Assembly (NCBI RefSeq): GCF_000189395.1 | Contig: NZ_AEPB01000017.1 | Location: forward strand, 4 to 52,743 | From: Planococcus donghaensis MPA1U2 | GTDB lineage: Bacteria > Bacillota > Bacilli > Bacillales_A > Planococcaceae | DNA length: 52,740 nucleotides | Reading direction: 5' to 3' | Part shown: positions 1 through 7,253 of the stretch, in pieces | How the letters are laid out: each line of letters starts with the position of its first letter | Position numbering within the stretch: the first letter of the stretch is position 1 | Made by a program: the position numbers and the translations under genes | Notes under the pieces: model-generated | What the model saw: the letters and a program-made list of their open reading frames with translations, nothing else | Told to the model about the DNA's origin: nothing | Database searches by the model: none

Positions 1-6
1 GATTTT

Positions 7-336
7 TTAAAACATTTGATAACCCATTTTACGTAATATTTTCATAACAAAACCTGATGTGATCGCTCCTGCCCAACCAGCAAGCAAGACAGCAATGTCA
101 CTGCCTGTCATAGATGTAATGGTATCTCCGAGCATGGCGAAAGACTCACCTGGATTGGTAAAATAATCAAAGACGCCTACATCATCCACAACCAATAAAA
201 TGACGACCGGATAAACGACAGCCATTAGCCAAGTCATCCGAAGCAACATATTTAATAAAAAACCAATTCCGAAGAACATAACATAAAAAAGCAACATCGA
301 AATAATCAATTGCACAATCGTAAATGAACTGTTCAT
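7..336 (-). CDS. yuiB: YuiB-like small membrane protein
   Basis: A 109-residue protein that is mostly hydrophobic, with about three membrane segments (roughly residues 7-32, 34-52 and 76-96), so it sits in the cytoplasmic membrane. Length, hydrophobic pattern and position next to yuiA and a YumB-like dehydrogenase match B. subtilis YuiB, whose function is not known to me. A GGAGG ribosome binding site lies about 8 bases before the ATG. It ends with a basic tail (KILRKMGYQMF), which would be cytoplasmic by the positive-inside rule. No enzymatic motif is visible. The identification rests on gene order and general similarity, not on a computed alignment. Confidence 0.75.
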   Translation of the reverse strand: MNSSFTIVQLIISMLLFYVMFFGIGFLLNMLLRMTWLMAVVYPVVILLVVDDVGVFDYFTNPGESFAMLGDTITSMTGSDIAVLLAGWAGAITSGFVMKILRKMGYQMF

Positions 337-478
337 GAATTCTAACCTCCGTTATTCCTTTCATCAGTTTAACCGAAAAAACAAAGGCTTTCAATCCAAC
401 TGAACAGAGTTCATGGCTTTGTCACTTATGCTACATCTTAGAAGCCAACTCCTTTGCAAAATTTCTACAAACAAAAAA

Positions 479-505
479 GCGAACGGAATCTTTCACTCCG
501 TTCGC
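479..505 (-). terminator. intrinsic terminator after yuiA
   Basis: A perfect 9-bp stem (479-487 with 497-505) and a 9-base loop, followed on the minus strand by a T run (complement of 473-478). It lies just past the yuiA stop codon. Confidence 0.85.
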
Positions 506-519
506 CATTATTAAACCGA

Positions 520-645
520 TTATTTTTTCCCTGAACCCGAACAGCAGGAGCACGTTTCTGAACCGCCCAGTCGCAATTGAAAATAGCCTTGTCCTGAACA
601 ATATGGGCAATTATTGACATTCTTATCCTTTTTAAACATTGTCAT
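520..645 (-). CDS. yuiA: YuiA-like 41-residue protein with two DnaJ-type zinc motifs
   Basis: A 41-residue reading frame beginning MTMFKKDKN and ending GSGKK. It holds two CxxCxGxG motifs (CPYCSGQG and CSCCSGSG), the signature of the zinc-binding cysteine-rich domain of DnaJ. Almost the whole protein is this pair of motifs, enough to hold one zinc ion. A near-perfect AAGGAGGTG ribosome binding site (complement of 652-660) lies about 6 bases before the ATG, and a strong terminator follows. It sits beside yuiB as in B. subtilis. It probably binds zinc; its partner is unknown. It could be a chaperone accessory or a redox switch, but that is speculation. Confidence 0.85.
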   Translation of the reverse strand: MTMFKKDKNVNNCPYCSGQGYFQLRLGGSETCSCCSGSGKK

Positions 646-785
646 CTGAAACACCTCCTTCAATTCTTGTTTGTAATATTCTGATAATATAGCACGACTT
701 TATCCAGAGCGCAATAGATAAAGCTTGTATGTAAACGCTATCATCAATATTTTCTTGATTTTTTTTGTTTTTTTACGTTTACCTG

Positions 786-1283
786 CTATTTTCTAAAAAA
801 TAATTTGTAGTCTGAATAACCAAAAACTTTTCCAGGGTCGACATGATGTATGGGGGTTAGCCCTTGTTCTAATGAATAGGAAGCCATTTCAACAAGCATT
901 ACCGAAGCTTCTCCGCAAGTAACTAATTCTGTAGGAGATAGCCAATCTGCTGAATACAACTCGGATAATTGGGCTATTACAGGCTGTTTCTCATCTTTCG
1001 CATATAATAAGAAAATAGCCATATTATCGCTAATTTTTTCTTGTAGAACGCCTGAACGAAAACCAATCAATTCGATCATCTCACAGTCAATGCCAGTTTC
1101 TTCTTTAACTTCTCTTAACGCTGCCTGATCAATTGTTTCATCACCTTGCACAAACCCTGCTGGCAATGACCATTTCCCGTGCAAGCCACCATACCTCTTT
1201 TTTACAACGAGCCACTCGCCTTTTGAGTTTACAACAAGACCAGCTGCACCGAGCCAAACATTTCCACGCTTATGAGTTGCCAC
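786..1283 (-). CDS. NUDIX hydrolase
   Basis: A NUDIX-family pyrophosphohydrolase of about 165 residues. The Nudix box is complete: G-x5-E-x7-REV-x-EETGI at about residues 43-65 of the product, with the metal-binding REVKEE core. Family members cleave nucleoside diphosphates linked to another group X; the substrate cannot be told from sequence. I place the start at the GTG at 1283, because an AAGAGGG site lies 6 bases upstream. The ATG at 1289 would touch that site directly, and a still longer frame to 1352 would run into the terminator of the upstream gene. It lies downstream of the YumB-like gene and may be read alone. Confidence 0.85.
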   Translation of the reverse strand: MATHKRGNVWLGAAGLVVNSKGEWLVVKKRYGGLHGKWSLPAGFVQGDETIDQAALREVKEETGIDCEMIELIGFRSGVLQEKISDNMAIFLLYAKDEKQPVIAQLSELYSADWLSPTELVTCGEASVMLVEMASYSLEQGLTPIHHVDPGKVFGYSDYKLFFRK

Positions 1284-1340
1284 AAACATCCCTCTTTCTG
1301 CAAAAATTCTTCGATGAAGATGCTCCAAAATTACAAAAAA

Positions 1341-1360
1341 AGCTCCCCGCAAAGGGAGCT
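1341..1360 (-). terminator. intrinsic terminator after the YumB-like gene
   Basis: A 7-bp perfect stem (AGCTCCC with GGGAGCT) and 6-base loop, followed on the minus strand by seven T residues. It lies 15 bases past the stop codon of the NADH dehydrogenase gene. Confidence 0.85.
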
Positions 1361-1374
1361 TTTAATCGTCTAGC

Positions 1375-2592
1375 TTATAGAACGTTGAATTTACCTTTTT
1401 TCATCACCAGCATAGGACCGCCAATCATGAACAATGCACGGTTATCAATCATTTTCTTCATAAATGAAGCGCGTTTACCTGTTACTTTTTTGCCGAAAAC
1501 AACACCGATTGCATCATCTTCACCAAGTGAGCAAACTGTTCCTTTAAGATCTGGAACAAATTCAACTGTTGTTTCATTGCTCATCAATGCTTTTAAGTTT
1601 TTCGCCACAACTTCACCTTGCTGCATAGCAATCTGTGCAGTTGGTGGGTACGGACGATTTGTTTCTTCGTTGATCATTAACGCACAGTCCCCAAGAATGA
1701 ATACATCATCGTAACCTGGAGCACGTAAATCTTTTTCAACTTTAACGCGAGCGCGCATATTTTCAATAGGTGTAGCTTCAATTAATTTGTTGCCGCGAAT
1801 TCCTGCAGCCCAAACAACTGTACCAGCTTTGATGAATTCAAATTCTTCATCGCCTTTTTTGATTTTAACGCCTTCTGGAGTTGCTTCAACAACTGGTGTA
1901 CCAATCGAGAATTCAATGCCTTTAGATTCTAAATGACCTACTGCATAATTTACTAGTTCTGGATCAAATCCTGGCAATACCATTGGTGCCGCTTCTACAC
2001 ATACAACACGTACTTTTTCACGAGGTACATCGTACTCTTTGCAAAGTTCAGGTACGCGGTTAGCCAATTCTCCAAGGAATTCGATTCCCGTAAATCCAGC
2101 TCCTCCAACAATAATCGTTAAACGGCTATCGTCTTTAACTGGCTCTGCTGACCAAGTAGCAAATTGGAATTCAATATGCTCACGGATGTAACGTGCAGCT
2201 TTTACGTTAGCAATTGACAATGCATATTTATCAAGACCTTCAATTCCGAAAGTTTCACCTTCGAAGCCAAGAGCGATGACAATATAGTCATATGTAAATT
2301 CGCCATTATCTGTTGTAACTTTTTTGCCGACTACGTCAATTGCTTCAACAGTCGCTTGTACAAATTTAACTTTGACACTATCGATTACATCTTTAATGTC
2401 ATAACGCACTTGCTCAGGAAGTAATGTACCTGCAGCTGCTTCGTGAAGCCATGTGCTTTCGTAATGATATTCGTTTTTGTTAATCAATGTAATGTCTGCA
2501 GCATCTGTGCCCAGAACTTTTTGCAAGTTTACTACAGTAGTTAATCCACCGTAACCTGCACCTAATACTAATATTGACGGTCTTTTCAACAC
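1375..2592 (-). CDS. yumB: type II NADH dehydrogenase-like flavoprotein (YumB)
   Basis: A FAD-dependent pyridine nucleotide-disulfide oxidoreductase of the NDH-2 family, about 405 residues. It would oxidise NADH and pass electrons to quinone at the inner face of the membrane. The N-terminal FAD-binding GAGYGG is at about residues 11-16, the NAD-binding GGAGFTGIE at about 163-171, AAGI at about 262 and the second FAD contact LGDCA at about 300-304. PPTAQ followed by QQG near 316-326 matches the quinone-site region of NDH-2. An AAGGTGG site lies 8 bases before the GTG at 2592, which is the start I chose; a TTG one codon later is possible. B. subtilis YumB is the likely orthologue. It is monocistronic with its own terminator. 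Confidence 0.85.
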   Translation of the reverse strand: MLKRPSILVLGAGYGGLTTVVNLQKVLGTDAADITLINKNEYHYESTWLHEAAAGTLLPEQVRYDIKDVIDSVKVKFVQATVEAIDVVGKKVTTDNGEFTYDYIVIALGFEGETFGIEGLDKYALSIANVKAARYIREHIEFQFATWSAEPVKDDSRLTIIVGGAGFTGIEFLGELANRVPELCKEYDVPREKVRVVCVEAAPMVLPGFDPELVNYAVGHLESKGIEFSIGTPVVEATPEGVKIKKGDEEFEFIKAGTVVWAAGIRGNKLIEATPIENMRARVKVEKDLRAPGYDDVFILGDCALMINEETNRPYPPTAQIAMQQGEVVAKNLKALMSNETTVEFVPDLKGTVCSLGEDDAIGVVFGKKVTGKRASFMKKMIDNRALFMIGGPMLVMKKGKFNVL

Positions 2593-2745
2593 AATCGCAA
2601 CCACCTTCAAGTCATTTTTTAATCGAATATCGTCAAAGCCGTAAAACCTTGACGCACCGATAAACATCTATCCTCTATATTAGACCTATTACTGGATGAT
2701 TTCAACCGAATAATATGTTTAACCTATACTTATCCACAAGAAAAA

Positions 2746-2764
2746 AGCCGGTTTGTGACCGACT
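2746..2764 (-). terminator. intrinsic terminator after yutM
   Basis: A 7-bp stem with one G-T wobble (2746-2752 with 2758-2764) and 5-base loop, followed on the minus strand by six T residues, immediately past the yutM stop. Confidence 0.7.
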
Positions 2765-2765
2765 T

Positions 2766-3128
2766 TTAACAATTTTCAGGAGTACCTTCTTTTTTAGCTG
2801 TACGGAATGATGTTCCACAACCGCAAGATGCAATGGCATTTGGATTTTCAATTGTAAACCCGCCACCCATTAAAGACTGTTTGTAATCGACTACAGTGCC
2901 TTGTAAAATCGGAGCATCTTCTTTCGCAATTAAAATCGGAATGCCAAATTGCTCGTAACGATCATCTTCACCCGTTTTTTCTTTTTCAAACCCCATACCA
3001 TATGTTAATCCACTACATCCGCCACCTTTAACGGCAACACGTAAATAGGAACCTTCTTCTTCATTGTGACGCATCATTTCTTTAATCTGGAATGAGGCTG
3101 CTTCTGTAATTTCAACTACTTCTGTCAA
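2766..3128 (-). CDS. yutM: A-type Fe-S cluster carrier (HesB/IscA/SufA family, YutM)
   Basis: A 120-residue protein of the IscA/ErpA/SufA family, which holds Fe-S clusters in transit from the Suf scaffold to target enzymes. The three conserved cysteines are present: Cys38 in GGGCSG, and Cys102 and Cys104 in the SCGCG motif near the C terminus. A fourth Cys120 is the last residue. I chose the TTG at 3128 because GGAAGGTG lies about 7 bases upstream and the length then equals that of B. subtilis YutM as I recall it; a GTG at 3137 would overlap the ribosome binding site. The neighbouring yutI is a second Fe-S carrier. Confidence 0.9.
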   Translation of the reverse strand: MTEVVEITEAASFQIKEMMRHNEEEGSYLRVAVKGGGCSGLTYGMGFEKEKTGEDDRYEQFGIPILIAKEDAPILQGTVVDYKQSLMGGGFTIENPNAIASCGCGTSFRTAKKEGTPENC

Positions 3129-3247
3129 TCTGATCACCTTCCTCTACTTCTATCATAGCAATCATTTCTATGATTGTTCAAGCCGTTAACCTTAAATAAA
3201 CGTCTAATCGAATTAACTATAAGAACTTCCATTCTTTTCTATAGAAA

Positions 3248-3269
3248 AAGAGACCTAAAAAGGTCTCTT
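3248..3269 (-). terminator. intrinsic terminator after yutI
   Basis: A 9-bp perfect stem (AAGAGACCT with AGGTCTCTT) around a 4-base loop, followed on the minus strand by T residues. Confidence 0.85.
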
Positions 3270-3273
3270 AGCA

Positions 3274-3510
3274 TTAAAATACTTGTTCTACTTCTACAAT
3301 TCCAGGAACTTCTTCCACTAATGCGCGTTCAATTCCTGCTTTTAATGTGATGGTCGAACTAGGGCAGCTTCCGCATGCTCCGAGTAGACGAAGTTTTACG
3401 ATACCATCCTCTATATCAACAAGTTCACAGTCTCCCCCGTCACGTAAAAGGAATGGACGTAATTTATCTAAGACTTCCATTACTTGATCTTCTAGCAAAG
3501 CTTCAGTCAT
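3274..3510 (-). CDS. yutI: NifU-like Fe-S scaffold/carrier (YutI)
   Basis: A 78-residue NifU C-terminal-domain protein (Nfu type). The cluster-binding CxxC is Cys46-Gly-Ser-Cys49 in GACGSCPSS. Dimers of such proteins hold a 4Fe-4S cluster and deliver it to enzymes such as aconitase or lipoyl synthase; a lipoyl synthase gene lies 4 kb downstream. An AAAGGAG site lies upstream of the ATG, and a terminator follows directly. Full length for a single-domain Nfu. It is divergent from yuzD, as in B. subtilis. Confidence 0.92.
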   Translation of the reverse strand: MTEALLEDQVMEVLDKLRPFLLRDGGDCELVDIEDGIVKLRLLGACGSCPSSTITLKAGIERALVEEVPGIVEVEQVF

Positions 3511-3592
3511 TTATATCGACTCCTTTCATTATAATCATTATAATGTGATTAGCGGGAAAAAGCCACTAATGAATTTACAGGGGGTCCAAATT

Positions 3593-3919
3593 ATGAAGAA
3601 GCCATTAGCTATAGAAGTCTACGGAACCGATGTTATTTGCGCAAGTTGTGTCAATGCACCTTCATCAATTGATACGTATGAGTGGCTAGAAGCCGCCATC
3701 TCAAGAAAATATAAAGAGCAACCATTTTCAATTACCTATATCGATATTGAGAAACCGATCGAGCTTGATCATCAAAAAGATTATGCACAACGCATTATGG
3801 ACGATGAATTTTTCTATCCATTAGTTTTAGTTGAAGGTGAAGTTGTGGGAGAAGGTTATGTGCAGTTAAAACCTGTTTACCGGGAACTTGAAAAACACGG
3901 TTTTTCAGAAGTCGAATAA
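3593..3919 (+). CDS. yuzD: YuzD-like thioredoxin-fold protein
   Basis: A 108-residue protein of the DUF1462 (YuzD) family, predicted to have a thioredoxin-like fold. It carries a CxxC pair at Cys16 and Cys19 (VICASC), right after the first beta strand where redox-active cysteines sit in that fold. I chose the ATG at 3593 because a GGGGT site is just upstream and the length matches B. subtilis YuzD; frames starting earlier lack a site. It is transcribed divergently from the Nfu gene yutI. The role is unknown; a disulfide or Fe-S related redox function is an inference from the cysteines and the neighbours. Confidence 0.85.
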   Translation: MKKPLAIEVYGTDVICASCVNAPSSIDTYEWLEAAISRKYKEQPFSITYIDIEKPIELDHQKDYAQRIMDDEFFYPLVLVEGEVVGEGYVQLKPVYRELEKHGFSEVE

Positions 3920-3930
3920 AAAATAAGTAA

Positions 3931-3967
3931 AGGTTTTGGAATAAGCATATTCCAAAACCTTTTTCTT
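3931..3967 (+). terminator. intrinsic terminator after yuzD
   Basis: A 13-bp perfect stem (3931-3943 with 3948-3960), a 4-base loop and a T run on the plus strand. Confidence 0.9.
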
Positions 3968-3994
3968 TTGCTATTTACTTTCTTTCATAAAAAA

Positions 3995-4032
3995 ACTGTA
4001 GACAACTCGAATCAATCAAGTTTGCCTACAGT
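3995..4032 (-). terminator. intrinsic terminator after yutJ
   Basis: An imperfect stem built on ACTGTAG with CTACAGT and an inner AACT with AGTT, followed on the minus strand by seven T residues (complement of the A run before 3996). Confidence 0.75.
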
Positions 4033-4046
4033 CAACATGCTTTTAA

Positions 4047-5114
4047 TTAGCCATTATGCCATTTGTACATCCACAATACGCCGGATTTCATCAAACGTGC
4101 AATGCGGCCTGTCACTGTACGATCTGCTAAATAAGCAAATCCTTGCTTTTTACCTAACGACCCAAGGAATCCTTTTAATTTAATTTCTGGCATCGTTTCG
4201 GGTAGTGGTTCTTCTTTCCAAATTGCTTTTAATACTTTAACGATTTGCTCTGCTTGTTCCTCTGCTAACTGAGCAGAAGGAGCCATAGGCAAAGCTGCAC
4301 AATCGCCTACTACGTAAACATGATCATCGTTCGGTAATTGATGATATTGGTTGATCTTCACTCGTCCAGTAGCGTCACAATCAAGACCTAAATCACGAAC
4401 GGGTTTTACAGGCTGAATGCCCGCAGTCCAAACAACCGCATCTACTGGAATCGTTTCTTCATGATTGTGGAGCATATTCGGTTCAACTTGTGTAATATTT
4501 GAATTCGATACAACGTCAACGTTATGGTTTTCAAACCAATTTTTCACAAAATTACTTAAGCGTTCAGGGAAATCACGTAAAATTCGAGGACTGCGATCAA
4601 ACAATTTAATGTTTAAGTCTTTTCGGCTTTCACGCAATTCACTAGCCAACTCAATCCCACTTAAACCGGCTCCTACGACACCTACTACAGCGCCTGCAGG
4701 CAAACCAAGCAAAGCTTGGTAAGTTGCACGTGATTTACCGATTGTTTGAATGCTGTAGGTAAACTCATCAGCTCCAGGGACGTTATGGTATTTATCTTCG
4801 CAACCTAACCCAATAACTAAATCATCGTAAGCAATGCGGTCACCATTTTCCATGAAAATGCATTTTTCTTGAAGACCGATTTCCAATATTTCACCATTAA
4901 CAAGTGTTAAACGTTCATGCTCCGGAAAAGGTACACGGACTTCTTGGTCTGATTCTGTACCGGCTGCTAACGCATAAAATTCTGTTTTCATGCTGTGGAA
5001 AGGGGTACGGTCAATCAAAATGATTTCGGTATCTTGTGGTAAGCTGGTTGGCAATAAACGAAGCAAAATTCGCATGTTGCCGTATCCGCCTCCAAGTAAG
5101 ACTAGTTTTCGCAT
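4047..5114 (-). CDS. yutJ: NDH-2-like NADH dehydrogenase (YutJ)
   Basis: A 355-residue FAD/NAD(P)-dependent oxidoreductase. It shows the N-terminal dinucleotide motif LGGGYGN (residues 7-13), the second motif VGAGLSGIE (147-155), TAGI near 230 and VGDCAAL at about 269-275. It resembles NDH-2 but is about 50 residues shorter at the C terminus than YumB, the region that anchors NDH-2 to the membrane, so membrane attachment is less certain. Near 279-290 it has SAQLAEEQ, comparable to the quinone-site AQ-A-QQG region. B. subtilis YutJ is the likely orthologue. An AAGGAG site precedes the ATG. It is divergent from yuzB, the same arrangement as in Bacillus. Confidence 0.85.
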   Translation of the reverse strand: MRKLVLLGGGYGNMRILLRLLPTSLPQDTEIILIDRTPFHSMKTEFYALAAGTESDQEVRVPFPEHERLTLVNGEILEIGLQEKCIFMENGDRIAYDDLVIGLGCEDKYHNVPGADEFTYSIQTIGKSRATYQALLGLPAGAVVGVVGAGLSGIELASELRESRKDLNIKLFDRSPRILRDFPERLSNFVKNWFENHNVDVVSNSNITQVEPNMLHNHEETIPVDAVVWTAGIQPVKPVRDLGLDCDATGRVKINQYHQLPNDDHVYVVGDCAALPMAPSAQLAEEQAEQIVKVLKAIWKEEPLPETMPEIKLKGFLGSLGKKQGFAYLADRTVTGRIARLMKSGVLWMYKWHNG

Positions 5115-5266
5115 ATAAATCTCCTTTAAATTTCGTCTGTCTGATCAATTTCTCACATATGAGTATAGCTGATTGTGATAACTTTCACAATGCTTTCGCT
5201 AGAAATCAATTAATTGACTCTAGTCGCTAAAAAAGGTAGGATTTCGTTGTAGCGAGGTGACTTAGA

Positions 5267-5503
5267 ATGAAACCAATTGTAGAATTTTGTATTAGCAATA
5301 TCGTTAATGGCGCGCAAGGTTCTTTTGAAAAACTCGAACGAGATCCAAATCTCGATGTTTTGGAATACGGCTGTTTAAGCTATTGCACAAAATGTTCCGA
5401 GTCTTTATATGCCCTGGTCAATGGTGAAATCGTTGAAGCAGAATCTCCAGATGAATTGACTAAAAAAGTCTATGAATTCATAGATGAAAATCCATTATTT
5501 TAA
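5267..5503 (+). CDS. yuzB: YuzB-like cysteine-rich protein (DUF1450)
   Basis: A 78-residue protein of the YuzB/DUF1450 family. It has four cysteines: Cys8 in EFCISN, and Cys36, Cys40 and Cys43 in GCLSYCTKC. The spacing suggests metal or Fe-S binding, or a redox site, and resembles the ferredoxin-like thioredoxin-fold families. A GAGGTGA site lies 6 bases before the ATG. It is divergent from the NADH dehydrogenase-like gene yutJ; the pairing recurs in Bacillus, which suggests but does not prove a shared redox function. No function is known to me. Confidence 0.85.
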   Translation: MKPIVEFCISNIVNGAQGSFEKLERDPNLDVLEYGCLSYCTKCSESLYALVNGEIVEAESPDELTKKVYEFIDENPLF

Positions 5504-5564
5504 ACCATTAATGGTTTTTAACGCCATGCTCAACGCAAATGTGTGTATGTGCAAAATGCATCGC

Positions 5565-5601
5565 AGCCCAGCAAAACGACGTGAAGTCATTTTGCTGGGC
5601 T
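5565..5601 (+). terminator. intrinsic terminator downstream of yuzB
   Basis: A 12-bp perfect stem (5565-5576 with 5590-5601), a 13-base loop and a T-rich tail on the plus strand. It sits about 60 bases past the yuzB stop and just before the convergent yutF stop. Confidence 0.75.
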
Positions 5602-5608
5602 TTTGTCT

Positions 5609-6382
5609 TTATATTTCCCAGTAACTAAGGTTTTCAACCGTGTAAGTTGGAGGTTGCTCTTTTTCCATCACTGTCTCTGTACTGCTAACTCCTGTATTGA
5701 CATGGATCGTATCAATTCCAAAACGAATACCTGCTTGAATATCGGTATCGTAATTATCCCCAATCATCACCATCTCACTTTTTTCAAAACCTGTTTCATG
5801 TTGAATCGTTTCTAACATATGAATTTCCGGTTTGCCGATAAATACCGGATCGATTCCAGTAGATGCGGACACGAGAAGGGTGATTGCTCCATTCCCCGGC
5901 AAAAAACCTTTTTCAGATGGAAAGGCTAAATCTTTATTAGTAGATAGAAAAACTGCACCTTTTCGCACCTCTAAACAGGCAGTTGCGAGCTTGTCGTATG
6001 TAATACTTCGATCAAGTCCGATTAGTACAATATCTGCCTCTTCTTCTACTCGTTCAAGTCCTTCTTGACGCAAAGCTTGGTCTAAACCATCTGAACCTAT
6101 CATATAGACTTTTTTTCCAGGGTACCATCGTTTGATGTATTTGGCTGCCGCAATGGCAGAAGACATAATGCGCTCCTTTTTAGCTACAATGCCAAACTCA
6201 GCCAGTTTATCTTGCAGTTGTTGTTGGGTTTTTGATGCATTGTTGGTGATGTAAAATGGTTCGATTTCTTGTTGCTGTAGCCGCTCGATAAATTCTGCTG
6301 CTTCTTCAACTACTTCGGTTCCACGATAAACTGTTCCGTCTAAATCAAGGCAATACGCTCCATACGTTTTTTTAGTTTTCAT
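5609..6382 (-). CDS. yutF: NagD-family HAD phosphatase (YutF)
   Basis: A 257-residue HAD-superfamily phosphatase of the NagD/type IIA cap class, which dephosphorylates sugar phosphates or nucleotides in the cytosol. The four HAD motifs are visible: DLDGT at 13-17 (nucleophile Asp13, acid Asp15), ITNNAS at 45-50, Lys184 in GKPE, and GDNYDTD at 208-214. I chose the ATG at 6382 because CCGGAG lies about 8 bases upstream; a longer frame has no site. It overlaps the end of yutE by 11 bases, so the two are translationally coupled. B. subtilis YutF is the likely orthologue. The true substrate is unknown. Confidence 0.9.
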   Translation of the reverse strand: MKTKKTYGAYCLDLDGTVYRGTEVVEEAAEFIERLQQQEIEPFYITNNASKTQQQLQDKLAEFGIVAKKERIMSSAIAAAKYIKRWYPGKKVYMIGSDGLDQALRQEGLERVEEEADIVLIGLDRSITYDKLATACLEVRKGAVFLSTNKDLAFPSEKGFLPGNGAITLLVSASTGIDPVFIGKPEIHMLETIQHETGFEKSEMVMIGDNYDTDIQAGIRFGIDTIHVNTGVSSTETVMEKEQPPTYTVENLSYWEI

Positions 6383-6827
6383 CTTTTGTCTCCGGTATAA
6401 ATGCTGAAACTGGGCCAAGCTCATGAACTAAATAATATTCAACTTTTGGGCCAAAGGCTTTTAAAGATTCGATATTTTCATCCAAAGCTTCCACCAAAGC
6501 TTGCTGATCTACTTTCATAAATTCACGAACTAACATTTTCCGTAAAGCCACTACTTTTTTAAGCGGTTGATCCATCTCTTTCATAATCACTTTTTCATCA
6601 ACTAAGATATCGATAATGTCATCGTAACTTCCAGGGTCACGCATAATAAAGCCGTCAATCATTGAATTTCCAACATCGATAATCGATTCGATAATGTTTG
6701 CACCTACACGCTCTAACGCGAGCTGCTCGCCAAATGATGTCCATTGCTGTTGCGCTTCATAAAATTCCACTAGAGAATTCATATACTGAATTGTTTCAGT
6801 GATTTTGTTGCGGTCAATAAAATACAT
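6372..6827 (-). CDS. yutE: DUF86 (HepT-like) protein YutE
   Basis: A 151-residue, largely helical protein of the DUF86 family, which includes HepT toxins (RNases of HepT/MntA systems). HepT toxins share an R-x4-H-x-Y motif. Here the equivalent stretch appears to be RKMLVREF at about residues 96-103, with Arg and Phe in place of His and Tyr. It has no MntA nucleotidyltransferase neighbour and is instead coupled to yutF. A toxin role is therefore unlikely and the function unknown. The ATG at 6827 is chosen for a GGAGGG site 7 bases upstream. Gene order matches B. subtilis yutF-yutE-yutD. Confidence 0.85.
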   Translation of the reverse strand: MYFIDRNKITETIQYMNSLVEFYEAQQQWTSFGEQLALERVGANIIESIIDVGNSMIDGFIMRDPGSYDDIIDILVDEKVIMKEMDQPLKKVVALRKMLVREFMKVDQQALVEALDENIESLKAFGPKVEYYLVHELGPVSAFIPETKDEN

Positions 6828-6911
6828 AAAAATACCCTCCAATAGGCGTTTGAAAATCTATCTTTTCTTTCTTTATCATATCATATTGCATAAAAAAAAC
6901 CCTCTAGCGGA

Positions 6912-7238
6912 TTATTTATCCGCTTCGAGAGTTTGCTCTACTACTTCTTCAGTTGGAGGAGCTGCTTTTCCAACTTTCTTTATAACAAAATAAGCACAAC
7001 CAAAATTGCAGTATTCGTAAAGATAGTCCTGCAAGGTACTTATTTTCGTGTCGTAAGTCGCTTTATGGTTTGTATCTTCAAAAAAGCCTTTTAATCGTAA
7101 TTGTCCATAGCCCCAGTCACCTAATATATAATCATATTTCGATAAAATTTCGCTATACCGGGTAGTAATAGCCTCTTCCTTAAAGCCTTCTCGATGGTCA
7201 ATAAGTATATCGTATTGCCATTGATCCAATGTAATCAT
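6912..7238 (-). CDS. yutD: YutD family protein (DUF1027)
   Basis: A protein of about 108 residues of the YutD family, found throughout Bacillales. The conserved central part reads YDYILGDWGYGQLRLKGF and is followed by YLYEYCNFGCAYFV, both typical of the family. No catalytic motif is known to me. The ATG at 7238 has a GGTGA site at good spacing and gives an N terminus that fits B. subtilis YutD as I recall it; an ATG at 7250 just past the lipA stop is the alternative. It directly follows lipA (gap under 20 bases), so the two are probably co-transcribed. The acidic C-terminal tail (about residues 92-108) is likely disordered. Confidence 0.85.
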   Translation of the reverse strand: MITLDQWQYDILIDHREGFKEEAITTRYSEILSKYDYILGDWGYGQLRLKGFFEDTNHKATYDTKISTLQDYLYEYCNFGCAYFVIKKVGKAAPPTEEVVEQTLEADK

Positions 7239-7253
7239 TATTTTCACCATCCA

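Noticed and set aside
786-1352. Longer NUDIX frame starting at 1352
   Set aside because: It would begin inside the terminator of the upstream gene and has no ribosome binding site; a start at 1283 fits better.
5512-5527. AAACCATTAATGGTTT palindrome after yuzB as a terminator
   Set aside because: It has no loop, so cannot fold as a stable hairpin; a proper terminator lies 40 bases further on.
6372-7238. HepT/MntA toxin-antitoxin module at yutE
   Set aside because: There is no nucleotidyltransferase partner and the catalytic motif is not kept.
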